64,000 nucleotides of DNA from Ulva prolifera (lineage: Eukaryota; Chlorophyta; Ulvophyceae; Ulvales; Ulvaceae), in contig CM041196.1 in assembly GCA_023078555.1 (NCBI GenBank), positions 4,909,658 through 4,973,657 on the forward strand. The letters are read 5' to 3'. Of the stretch, positions 1-10,072 are shown piece after piece. The position numbers and the translations under genes were made by a program. The stretch's first letter is position 1; each line of letters starts with the position of its first letter. The notes beneath the pieces are model-generated. The model did no database searches. It saw nothing but the letters and a program-made list of their open reading frames with translations, and was not told the origin of the DNA.

Positions 1-1
1 C

Positions 2-2534
2 AACAAGCTGAAGTATTACGAGCCATTTGTCGTGTCCCTGTTCCATGACGCGTTTCTGGGCAAGTTCGTGGACACCAGGTTCCGGCCCTACCATGGGCAG
101 GACCTCAACTTCACATCCATGACTGTTGAAGACCGGGACAAGCTTGATGTACGCTTGAACCACCGAGCTGCACACGTCATCATTCATGCATCCCTCATCT
201 GGCACATTTCCTGTTTCATCTCGTGTGAGATATTTCAAGTTGTAGCATCCCTCTGCACTCGCAGTGTTCCGACAGCCAGAAGCAGCTGGCGCTCTGATTG
301 CTGCCTGTTCCACTGCAGTGCTTCGCAAGAAAGTATGTCCGAGACATGGAGAGGCATCCTCCTTGGGTAATGAAGGATCCCCGCATGGCTCTGACGATGC
401 CACTGTGGCGACCCCACATCAAGGACCTCGTGTGTGTCTTTGTGCACAAGGATCCTATAAAAAACTCCATCTCCCTGGCTGCCAATGGCAAGAAGTCAAG
501 CCACACCCGTGCGCTGCTTCAGTCTGCTGCACTCTGCTCCGCCGAGACCCAGCGCCAGTGTCCACTGCTCCCCTCATGCTCCCTGCCTTCTCGTCTTGCA
601 TCCGGCTGATGTCGCAACAGGTCTCCGACCGCACAAGCGCCCTCGAGACGCGCCTGCACATCGCCCTGCAGCTCCATGCTTGCATTCCCGTGGTCGAGGC
701 ACACACACAAGCGCCCTCGAGACGCGCCTGCATACCGCCCTGCAGCTCCATGCTTGCATTCCAGTGGTCAAGGCACACACACAAGCGCCCTCGAGACGCG
801 CCTGCATACCGCCCTGCAGCTCCATGCTTGCATTCCAGTGGTCAAGGCACACACACAAGCGCCCTCGAGACGCGCCTGCATACCGCCCTGCAGCTCCATG
901 CTTGCATTCCAGTGGTCAAGGCACACACACGAGCGCCCTCGAGACGCGCCTGCATACCGCCCTGCAGCTCCATGCTTGCATTCCAGTGGTCAAGGCACAC
1001 ACACGAGCGCCCTCGAGACGCGCCTGCATACCGCCCTGCAGCTCCATGCTTGCATTCCAGTGGTCAAGGCACACACACGAGCGCCCTCGAGACGCGCCTG
1101 CATACCGCCCTGCAGCTCCATGCTTGCATTCCAGTGGTCAAGGCACACACATGAGCGCCCTCGACAGTCCCATGGTGACGCTGCGCAGAGTGTTGTAGCG
1201 AGAGGCGGTGCCCAGACTGCATCAGCGTCCGGGGGAGGCACTTCCACCAGCAACGCACACCAGCGTTGCCAAGGCGTGCATGGTGCATTGCAGTAAGCAT
1301 CGTTCTCGTCACCGTGGCTCATAGATGTTGCAGAGTCGATGTCCTGGTAAACAGCAGCCGCTGCACCTACGCTCTCCTGCTGCCACATCACATATGCGTG
1401 CATGCATGCCCCTCACCGCGAGCTAGAAGCTCCGCACTCCATGGAGCGCGCCACTGCGGGTCCCTTGCATTCCACAGGTGCCTCGGCATAGACACTGGCC
1501 GTGCCGAATACATACGTGCCCGTACCGCACCCCCATGAATGTTCCGCGCGACGGCGACCAGTCATAATGTCAGACTGCGCACGCTGGTAACACACGGGCC
1601 CAGTGAACTGACGATCTACACAGATAGTCCCTCGGTGGGGGGGGCAGCCTCGCTCGCTGTCAATGTACACGTGTCGCATACTCCCGCGCGACATCCCGGG
1701 CGCTGTGGCTACAGGGGACACGAACATGATGACGCCGCAGCGATGGCTGAGCCTGTGGGAGACGACGATGCTGTACGGCCTCGAGGGCTGCCGCGGCGTT
1801 CCGACCGTCTTCTTCTCGTCGTCCAACATCATCCCGGACATAAAGGGCGCGCTCGCGACGCTCAAGGGCCTGCTCGAGGCCGCCGGCGTGCGCGGCCTCA
1901 AGATGCCGAGCGACGGCGAGATCAAGGACCGCATCCAGCGCTACATCTTTACAGGGGAGCGCGAGTACAAGATCAACGCCGGCGCGCAGGCCCGCCTCAA
2001 CCTCCCGGAGATCCCAGTCACCGACACGACGCCCCCGACACCGTCCCACGCCCAGGTGCGCCCCCACCCTGCACCTGCGTGCGCGGGACCTCGCCGGCGC
2101 CGCTGTCTGCGTCCGCGTGTGTCGCGTCGCAGCAGCATGCATGTGCTCAGCGGGCATCGCGTGCGATACCCATGAATAGCAGATCTGTGCCATCCCCTCA
2201 GCCCACATGCACGGCACGGCGATTGTCGTGAATCCGAACGCCGCAGACAGGCACAGTCTGCCAAAGACAGCAGCCTGGGGCTGCCTTCGCCAGTGCCAGC
2301 CTGTCGTTGGCAATGAGCGCCATGGGATTCAGCGCTGGGTTGGCATCTCTGACGTGGCGTGGGCTTCGGTTGCAGGTGGCGCTGGAGACGTCGATTCTGC
2401 AGATGGTGCAGGACATCGAGGGCGGCAAGATCGTTGACTTCCGCACTGTCGCCGACACCGTGCTCACCACCGCCGAGAGCCTCACCGTCGAGGCGGAGCG
2501 CCGCGAGGCCGAGCGCTCCGCCGCCTCGCCGTAG
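2..2534 (+). CDS. Sulfotransferase-like protein, 5'-partial, multi-exon
   Basis: This is the 3' part of a PAPS-dependent sulfotransferase-family gene that enters from the left edge. Exon 2-148 ends in phase 0 at a GTACGC donor. The exon starting at 319 carries WVMKDPRMALTMPLW and then VCVFVHKDPIKNSISLA. This is the family's KDPR...W(R/L)P block followed by the strand-turn-helix that contacts the 3'-phosphate of PAPS. The exon around 1715-2055 gives LSLWETTMLYGLEGCRG, a GVPTVFFSSSNI stretch and GVRGLKMPSDGEI, matching the family's C-terminal half (LWE..., rGlPrv...yedl, glr.Ps..Ei). It joins in phase 0 to the last exon 2376-2534, which ends in a charged helix and TAG. The joins between about 494 and 1715 do not close in phase, so one or more small exons may be missing. 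Substrate is unknown. The family call is fairly firm; the exact exon chain is not. Confidence 0.62.
637..1168 (+). repeat. 74-bp minisatellite, seven full units plus a partial
   Basis: Units start at 637, 711, 785, 859, 933, 1007, 1081 and 1155 (partial), exactly 74 bp apart. The first unit differs from the rest at several bases, and later units differ mainly at one base (acaag versus acgag). Each unit contains GCGCCCTCGAGACGCGCCTG and a CA-rich end. Because 74 is not a multiple of three and the unit lacks stops on the + strand, three overlapping + ORFs run through it. They are most likely artefacts of an intronic array in the sulfotransferase-like gene. Confidence 0.9.
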
Positions 2535-3692
2535 CTCCTCCCGTGTAGCCCCCGCACCCACACAGACGTTGGGGCGGGGCATACGACTGCTGCGGCGGCT
2601 CCCTCAATGCGCCTGTAGAGGCCTGTGGAGGGAGCCAGGAGTGCGGCTCGAGCGCCCCATGCATGCGACGCTGCGTTGCGGAAGTTGCGAGGACCTCACC
2701 CGCCGCCCTCCCGCCGCAGTTTGATAGAAGCTGCTGCGATGACTATGGTGCGTGTAGGATGTAGGAGAGCGTAGGGCGAGGGTAGATGGCGATGCTGTGC
2801 GCAGGCGTGCTGCGGTGGCGGGGAGGGGCTGAGTGCCAGGGGAATAAGGAGCGCAGCCAGAGTGTCCAGGCGTGGTGCGGACGAACGGCGCTCACGTAAA
2901 AGGGGGGTTTCCAAAATCACGATCGCAATGGCCCGTGACGGCATGCTTTGGGACAGAACGTGAGATGGCAGGGATCCCAGGTGGTGTGGCGGAGCTGCGC
3001 TGTCGCACGTGCACACACCTCCCTGGCTGTCTTAGGGGCGAGCGGCGGCGCCGCTCCAGGGGAAAACGGGCGGGCATCAATAACAAGACCCGTGCGGGCC
3101 AGGCGCGGGTGTGCCGAGGTGCGGAGCACGCATCTGGCATGAAATAACTAGCGGGGGTTGGGACAGGACCCAGGGGGGCCTCGCTCAGCTGCCCTGGCTT
3201 GCTACGTGAGAGCACACCGGTAGCACGATCACAGGATTCGGCGGCATAGGCGGTGTATGCCACGTCGGGGAGAGGGGTAAGGGGTGGAGCACAAATGGCC
3301 GTCCGTTGCGCTGAGTGCTTGCACCTGTGCCTCTAACGGCGACCGGTTGCTGCCCGCAGTAGCGCACTGTAGCATTGATGCCCCAGGGAATTCCCGCGCT
3401 GGTTGCAGAACATCACTGTGTACAGGCTTGTCTTTTGATTGTGGAGTGATGAGCCAGGTATGGCCGAGGGGGCCCCCTCGTGCACCTAGTCTGTAACAGC
3501 CTGTCGGTGATGAGTGCTGCACAAGGTGTTTGATGAATAAGTTACACATACCCGGCCATTATATGGCAAAGCAAATAAATACATCAAGCCAAACCAGTGA
3601 CCGGCTGCCACACAACCACCAAAGCTCACCCCAGCAACCTACCCGTACAACAGCCAAGCACAACTACATCAAATGCTCCATGAACAGAGCTC
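2535..3692. other. Intergenic, no gene seen
   Basis: This lies between the end of the sulfotransferase-like gene and a retroelement remnant. No reading frame shows a recognisable domain or believable exon. Short ORFs occur on both strands, as expected in GC-rich DNA. The 3' UTR of the upstream gene probably lies at its left end. Confidence 0.5.
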
Positions 3693-4240
3693 TCAACCCA
3701 GAAAATTATCCACCGGCACGTCAAAGCCATGGGTGAAATGCTTGCCGCACGACCGGGCGATGGCCGTCAGCGTGCGCGCGTACATGTCTGCATTGCCCTT
3801 CTGCAACACACACGAAATCAACTTGTACGCATTCATCACAAACACCGACTTAGAGACCCGGCCTGATGCCGCAGCAATTTCACCCAACTCCCGGACGCAC
3901 TCAGGGGTTAGGGGTTAGGGGTTAGGGGTTAGGGGTCCGCCCGCGGCGCGAGCTTCCCGTAAGACTCAATGGCATACGGAACAACCTCATACTGCGGCTT
4001 ATAAGAAAACTTCTCCCAATCACTCCGCTTGAGCTTCTCCGCAACCTTCGCCGCCGAGGCGCATCCTCCACAAACGAATGTCAGCCCCTTGCTCTCCCAC
4101 GGACCCTGCTCCGGAGTTGACGTGCATGCACATTGGTTTGCTGTGTGAAGCCGGAAGCCGGGAGCCTCTCCAGCTGACCAGCGGGAAGCTATCGAGTGGG
4201 CGTTGGAACAGTGCGGACATCCGATACTGAGTCCCACCAA
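3693..4240 (-). pseudogene. Decayed C-terminal endonuclease tail of a non-LTR retroelement
   Basis: Two minus-strand frames (4240-3929 and 3887-3693) together resemble the C-terminus of the retrotransposon at 16.8-20.4 kb. VVPYAIESYGKLAP here corresponds to FVPLSHETHGRLG there. GEIAAASGRVSKSVFVMNA corresponds to LAEVASRCGKVNRALFVTNA, and LQKGNADMYARTLTAIA to LCKGNALVLRAGLQSLA. The similarity is clear but distant, so this comes from a different family member. The two frames are separated by a stop and frame change inside a (GGGGTTA)n tract. No reverse transcriptase domain is visible upstream (above 4240), so only the tail survives. Confidence 0.6.
3904..3935 (+). repeat. (GGGGTTA)4 telomere-like tract
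   Basis: There are four perfect 7-bp units plus a trailing GGGG. It interrupts the retroelement tail above and shifts its frame. It differs by arrangement from the usual green-algal telomere units (TTTAGGG, TTTTAGGG). A two-unit version occurs near 12627. Confidence 0.85.
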
Positions 4241-6339
4241 AGCATAGTCCCATCAAGTCCCATCAAAGCATCACTTAGTCTTGCCACAGACTTCCCCGCG
4301 GCGTCCGAGGTGATGCCTGATGCCATGCCACTCCTCACACAAGGTCTGCACACTGGACAGGAATGGGCAGCAGACCTGATTCATTCCTGCAGATTTTCTT
4401 CCCACCCCTGGGCTTGGGGTGAGGGGTGGCATGTGCTGGAATCTGTGTCCTCAAAGCACAGGCAACAGCCACACGTGCAAACCCGAACTGGCCACAGGCC
4501 TGAACGCACAGCGCCCGGGTGGGGTTTCTGCTAGGGCAGATTGCTCCTCTTGATGCCTCTTCTGTCACTGCACTATACGTTATCCCCATTCTGTTCCTCC
4601 AAGTGCATCTATTTGTGTAAGCCGCTGCGTCCCATTGCGGGGCATGCACTCCAGCACGACTGCGGCTTCCAGCAGCACCACGGCCGTGCCCACGTCGGAC
4701 AGACATCGCTCGAGAGGATATCCACAAGCATGCACTCCTTCCTGTGCATTGTCATGATGTCCGCCCTGGCGCGCTGCCGGTACCTACTGACCCGTGTGAA
4801 CAACAAGACACAATGTGCAGATGCTGATTTTGCAAATGGAGGCGACACGGTTGCATTTATCTTTTGGATGCATTGCGCAGATATTCCATAAAAACAGCTT
4901 GCTGACCTTCTTACGTGCTGCAGCATGATTGCGATTCGACGATAGATAGAGTGCATCGCTGCTGTCTGGTGAAGAGAGACACGGGGCCTCTACAACCCGG
5001 ACTGCCCGGAGATGCACATCCACATCAATGTTACAACATTATGCAACACAATCAGTCAACCATCAGCTCACTCCGCTCATTCCAAGAAAGAAGGATGCTG
5101 CTTCAGTCCACGCACCACCAAGGCACCGGGCCCGCAATGTTGTGAGCGCCACTTCCAACCGCAGCCACACTCATGAGGCCACCCAGCCACAACTCGGCGC
5201 AAGGAGTGCTTCATCGCAACAGGTAAGACGGATCATGACTGCTACTGCATTGCCAGTGCCCCAGCAGCACCTCATCAAGCAACCCGGTGCAGCCGCACAA
5301 CCCTTCATGGTTGCTGTCGCAATCGGGCTGGTGTGGCTGCCACCACGCCTGTGCAGGGCGCAGTACTGTCTGAGATGACTACTGGCTGGCAACGCTGCAG
5401 CTCGCGCCAACGACCACGCACAGTGACAAGGGGGTCTACGAGCACAAAACCCACGAGCAGCAGCACTGCCACGCCTCGACCTGCGCGCTCCGATGTGCGG
5501 TTCATGGTTGCTGCACCACAGAGCACCCACACCGCATTGATGGCATGGAGAAACGGCCTGCAGAAGCTGGCCATACCTGGTGTGGCGCGCAAGAGCCTGG
5601 CGAGAATGGCTAGCGTGGCAACAGCATCTCCTCGGTAATTGGTGCATGGAGCGATCGGACGGCACCAGAATGCTGTATCAACAGGCCACGGACCACAGAA
5701 GCGCAAGCTCGCCGAGTGCTCAATGCGCACTCCACCAGCGAGGCGTAGGCCAGCATCGGCCAGCACACACACTCAGCGACAGCACACGAACTTGCGCCAG
5801 AACCCACCGCGCACACACCCCTCGCATGCACCACAGCCTATTCATAGCTCAGCCACACAAGCGCACAGGCTGTAGGTGGCCCCCACAACTCGCCGACAAG
5901 GGCAGACACAGCCGCAGCGCGCACACAGTCGCAGCGCACACAGCACACAGCACACAGCCGCAGCGCACACAGCCGCAGCGCACACACAGTGCCGCTTCAG
6001 GCGCGCCCGCGGGCACTGCTACGCCCGTACCAAAGTAACATGGCAGCGGCTCCGCCGCGTCGCCCGCACAAAGGCTTGTTGGCCCCGATGGAGTGAAGGC
6101 ATGGGCGGCCACAGTCCGCCACCCAGCTCCCAGGACACTCCATGAGAACGGCGTCCACATCGCGCCGTTGCTCCGGTCCCCGTGCGTGGCGCGGCAGGAT
6201 ACCACCACGCGCACCGCACTACTGCGTGTCTGTCGGCTGAAACTGCTGCTGCTTCGCGAGAGGATTGTGGCAGCAGCCAGGCCACTTCGGCCGAGCCGCT
6301 GCCACAGGTCCGACACGTCACCGGCTCGCGCCAGCGCCG
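4241..6339. other. No confident gene; simple repeats
   Basis: I see no domain or supported exon in this 2.1 kb. A minus-strand frame at 6343-5990 reads like protein in places, but no splice-consistent model could be built. Position 5905-5990 holds an irregular CGCAGCGCACACAG/CACACAG repeat. Confidence 0.4.
5905..5990 (+). repeat. Irregular GCAGCGCACACA microsatellite
   Basis: CACACAG and CGCAGCGCACACAG units alternate over about 85 bp, with several exact copies. Confidence 0.75.
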
Positions 6340-6801
6340 TCACGTGCCCGACCGCGGCACGTGGCCCTCAGGGTACTCCATGAGGATGGCGTCCGGGCCG
6401 CGGTCGAGGATGTCCTGTGCGCGGGCGCGCTTCGCGCTGTCGGGGTCGTGCGCGACGCCGCGGCGGCGGCTGCCACCGGCGGCGGCGGCGGCGTCGCCGC
6501 CCTTCATGAACGCATCCTGCGCGCTCTTGCGGTAGCGCTCCTTCATCGCGGCCTCCGAGCAAGCGCCGGCGGGGTCGAGGTTGAGCAGCACGCGACCGTC
6601 CCGCCGCAGCACGTCTGCACAGCACACAGCATGCAGCAGTTGGCAGGTGCACTCTGTCAAATGTGAAATCAGCTCTGGTCGTTCCCCCCTGTGTACGTGT
6701 CGCGGCAGTCGACGTCCTGAAGCAACACTTCACATACGTGGGCATCTGGCCGCCTGCTGGCGATCATCCTCAACAACCAACAGGACGATGTCATCTTCCA
6801 T
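6340..6801 (-). CDS. Hypothetical protein, tentative
   Basis: This is a minus-strand coding-like stretch just downstream of TAF8. A possible first exon starts with ATG at 6801 (MEDDIVLLVVEDDRQQAARC) and ends at a strong GTATGT donor. A larger frame from about 6615 to 6340 reads DVLRRDGRVLLNLDPAG, then an Ala/Gly-rich segment, then AQDILDRGPDAILMEYPEG, ending at TGA. I do not recognise it. The Ala/Gly run looks like a disordered linker. A second copy of the DAxLMEyP segment occurs about 240 bp downstream (6127-6157), so the gene may extend to about 6.0 kb. Confidence 0.3.
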
Positions 6802-7009
6802 CAGCAATAATGATTGCAAGCTGCGGCAGCTCAAGTAGCAGGCCGACGGCGTCCGCTTGTGGCGTTCTGCGTCGCGACAAGGTCCATCAAGTGATGGTGA
6901 GTGTCAAGTATGTATGTGTGGAGTGGCAGACGCAGTCGCATCTGGCCAGCCGGAGAAGGCTCGCTCTGCTGTTCAGAAGGATGCAACTGCGCACTGCTTG
7001 CCTGTGTCC

Positions 7010-8441
7010 TCACACGGTGTGGCTGCAATGCCTCTGAGCAGAGCCCTGGAGTAGCTGGTGTAAGCAGCGAAAGCATGCTGGCGTGGTGGCCGTCGGGGGG
7101 AGGCGGGGAGGGCTGAGACGGGTCAGAGGCATCGCACCGTCAGACACATGCATGGCGGCAACATCTACTGCTTCGTCATCCCAGCCTCCACGCGGACTAC
7201 CGGGCTCGTCAGCGTCTGACATGTGGCTATCGGGTTCACGTGGCGCCTCGCTGCCGGGGCCTGCCTTGGCGGCATCGTCGCCTCGGCCATCGGCGCCCGA
7301 TTGCTCGCCTGCTGCCCGGGTTTTCTTCAGAACTGGCCCAAACGCGTCCATCACGTCTAGACCTCGCTGCCCTGGATACCTCGACATCATCGCCTTTCGC
7401 ATGTGCATCCCAGCACCTTGTGATAGAGGAGTGTGAGGGTTGACTGGGATTGAGAGGAGAGGCTGTGAGCGGCCAGCAGGCACGTGTGAATGTGTACAGC
7501 AGAATATATAGCACATGGCAGTGCGATGACAGTGGTGGTGTAGTCGTGGTGAGGAGGCACGGGATCACTACCTGCTTCCGTGGCCTCTTTCTGCTGGCTC
7601 TGGGAGGACATCTTCGACTGTAGGGCCAGGAAGGGGTTGGGCCTGACGCCCGCACAAGATGCCTGCATCTTTTGCCGGAGGTGGATCAGAGCTTCTTGTG
7701 ACTGCAACGCAGTTGCTGGTTCCTCTGACGCCTCTTCGGCGGCAGGTTGATCATGCTCTTGAGGCTTCATCGGGGTGAACTGCATCCTGGACAGGCTCCA
7801 CCAGGTGACCAGGCGTCAACCGATGACCAATTCAGCACAGCATAACAGGCACTGAAGCAGCTGGAGATGTTGTGTAGCATGCAGCTTCACTGTGGGCCCT
7901 GGACACGATGTTCACCCCACAAAAGTGCACGCACGTGTGAGCTGCCGGGAACGCTGGGAAGTGCTCCGGTATATGGCTTGGTCGTTCAGCTGCAGTGTCC
8001 TGAAAAGAAGGAGGCTGCAAAGCTGTCCGATACACTGGGAAAGGCGCAACAGTGTGAAGGAAGGGGTCGCTTGGCTCTTCCTTAGCAAACTCAAGCAGAT
8101 CGTTGCAGTCCATGTTGAAGTACTGCAGTGCTTCCACCTGCACCACAGCTAAGTCAAACTGTGAAATAACATCATACTTCCTAATGCTGCCTGACATCAG
8201 GCGAAGATCGGTGAACTGCCATCCGTGAGCCGCGCACCACATCCAGGGCATTCACATCTGATCGGCCTTGTAGCTCAGCATACTCCTTGGAAGTAGAGGC
8301 GACCTCTTCGATGAACTTCAGCATGACATCAGAGACAGCATCTAAGGCATTTCCATGCGCCAGATCAAAACCAGCGACGTCTGCCATTTGGCCCACAAGC
8401 ATGGTGGTGACTTTCCGGGCGTGCGCCTGAGCCATAGCCAT
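7010..8441 (-). CDS. TAF8: TAF8, TFIID subunit 8 (342 aa, four exons)
   Basis: This is a general transcription factor subunit that pairs with TAF10 inside nuclear TFIID. Exons (minus): 8441-8238, 8137-7935, 7786-7572 and 7416-7010. They sum to 1029 nt with every intron keeping phase, which supports the model. The N-terminus carries the histone-fold (bromodomain-associated) helix set: GFDLAHGNALDAVSDVMLKF, EEVASTSKEYAELQGR and SDVNALDVVEALQYFN. Exon 2 contains the TAF8 C-terminal-domain signature: PFLHTVAPFPV, then RPSHIPEHFPAFPAAHT. Exon 3 adds a conserved-looking LIHLRQKMQ helix, and exon 4 is an acidic disordered tail. Length is normal for the family. The start at 8441 gives a short leader before the histone fold; a TTG slightly upstream is not needed. 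Introns are 53-155 nt or so. Confidence 0.88.
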
Positions 8442-8526
8442 CAACGCCAAGAAATCGTTCCAACGACCAAGCAGGCGGCTGCTGGTTATTGTGTTTGTAT
8501 ATCAAAGCCCATAACGATCAGCATCG

Positions 8527-9193
8527 CTACTGCTGCCCGATCAACGCATCGATAGTGGGGCACAGCGAGTAATTCAGCAGATTACATCCGACAGCTACGG
8601 TCACTCCTGAGACCAACGATAAAACACAACTGCACTGGAACGTGTCCTCGTTAGCCTGATTGCGTTTCGCAGGAATGCTTACTGGCGCGTGTAGATCTTG
8701 TAGCCATGCAGCTGTCTCACCAGCAGCAATCCCATGGTGAAGCGTGATGAGGACAAATGTAAGACACAGATCCCGCATAGTACCTTACAAAGGCTACAGC
8801 GAGCCGCTAGTGAGGAGCACTGGCAAGACTTCCTGCATCGCACAGCGACAGCGGCTGCACCACAAGCTCAACGTCTTCTTCAGACAGTCCACATTCGTTG
8901 AAATCATCACCTGCAACCCGTATCCGATCACGCGCCTTGCTATCATACGCAAGCTTTTCTGGCGGTATCAAGTGCTCTTCTCACAGCCATGTGTCGTTTC
9001 AAAGAAGAGGGGCATGTATACCCAGGCATGCAGCGTGCACAGCAGCAGCTTTTTCAACACAAGCGCTCACATCTCCGGCGACTTCTGGTAGCCCCCACGC
9101 AATCACAGCTGTCCTGGTACATACAGAAATGACAAATCTGCGATTACTTTTGCTGGTGCGCTTCGCCATCCGCGGATGAAGCACTGTGCCCAT
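8527..9193 (-). CDS. Hypothetical protein, probable multi-exon gene
   Basis: Exon 1 starts with ATG at 9193 and reads MAKRTSKSNRRFVISVC, TAVIAWGLPEVAGDVSAC and VEKAAAVHAACL up to a GTATAC donor near 9010. After a very short intron it resumes in phase at about 8965 with KLAYDSKARDRIRVAGDDF and GLSEEDVELVVQPLSLC. The last part (about 8640-8527) includes a hydrophobic stretch (VLSLVSGVTVAVG) before a stop at 8527, only 86 bp before the TAF8 start codon. The middle join is unresolved. I recognise no family. A tandem arrangement with TAF8 on the same strand is seen; a functional link is not. Confidence 0.35.
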
Positions 9194-10072
9194 AGGGACA
9201 CAGGTAGCGGCACCCGTTGGTCATGCAGCACGTATCTTGTGTTTCTGGGGTGATGGTGCAGCCTCGGCCGGCTTCGTGTGGTAGTTTAAATTGAGAGCAA
9301 GTGTACTACTGACCTTGGTATTGAGGATAGAATCCACTAGGTGCCTAATGTTTGCAAATGTTAAGCTGCCTTCATGGAACAGGTACATTTTCAGAAAGCA
9401 CGTACTGGCTGCCTCATTATGCCACTGGGAGCATGAATGCTAATTACAATTGCCAAGACACTGAAGCTAGCATGCGACATGATTCAACCCTCCTAGCCAT
9501 GATGGCACCAGTCGCTGGTCACCCTGCTAAATTGCGAGGCAACACAGCGGAACGCTCTTTGAACAATGCAGGTTTGTCACCCTGCTGCCGCCAATCACAT
9601 ACCTTGTCTACTGCGATGCAGCATCCCGATCTCACCCCCACCTGACCTGAACGAGATGTGATCAACGCTGCACTGTCCCATCATTCCCTACCACCATTCC
9701 CTACCACATTCCATCAGGTATCAAAGCTGACGGCACAAAAACGCGCCTGGCAGTGCCCAACACCATCCTTCTGCAGGCCTAGCCTGGTAGCTGCGCGATC
9801 ATATTTTGCTGCCGCTCATACCGCTGGAGATCAATCTGGCCGCTGCGCCAACAACAGCTTCACCATTCATCCGCGAATTCATTTCTGCTCTAATCTATCC
9901 TGCCGCAAAACCCCCCAATCCCCCCCCCCCCCCCCCCCCCCCCCCCCTGCGCTGCCCCCGAAAACTCCGCTGCGGGCTCCTAAGGACAGCGCTGCGGGCT
10001 CGCACCGGGGGTGCCGACAGCGCTGAGCTGAACTGGCGACGCCACTGCACTGCTGCTGCGCCAGCGGCCAAC
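9194..10072. other. Intergenic between divergent-looking ends, no gene seen
   Basis: No domain is recognisable. The right half holds a 28-base cytosine run and the 3' flank of the glutamate-receptor-like gene. Confidence 0.5.
9920..9947 (+). repeat. Homopolymer C28
   Basis: Uninterrupted run of 28 cytosines, one of six C/G runs of at least 16 bases in this window. Confidence 0.9.

Noticed and set aside
637-1168. CRISPR-like array
   Set aside because: Units are contiguous with no spacers, and this is a eukaryotic nuclear intron.
264-1296. Three long + ORFs of 206-296 codons over the 74-bp array
   Set aside because: They are the same minisatellite unit read in three frames; no domain, and the unit length is not a multiple of three.
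3904-3935. A true chromosome end
   Set aside because: Only four units, with normal sequence on both sides.
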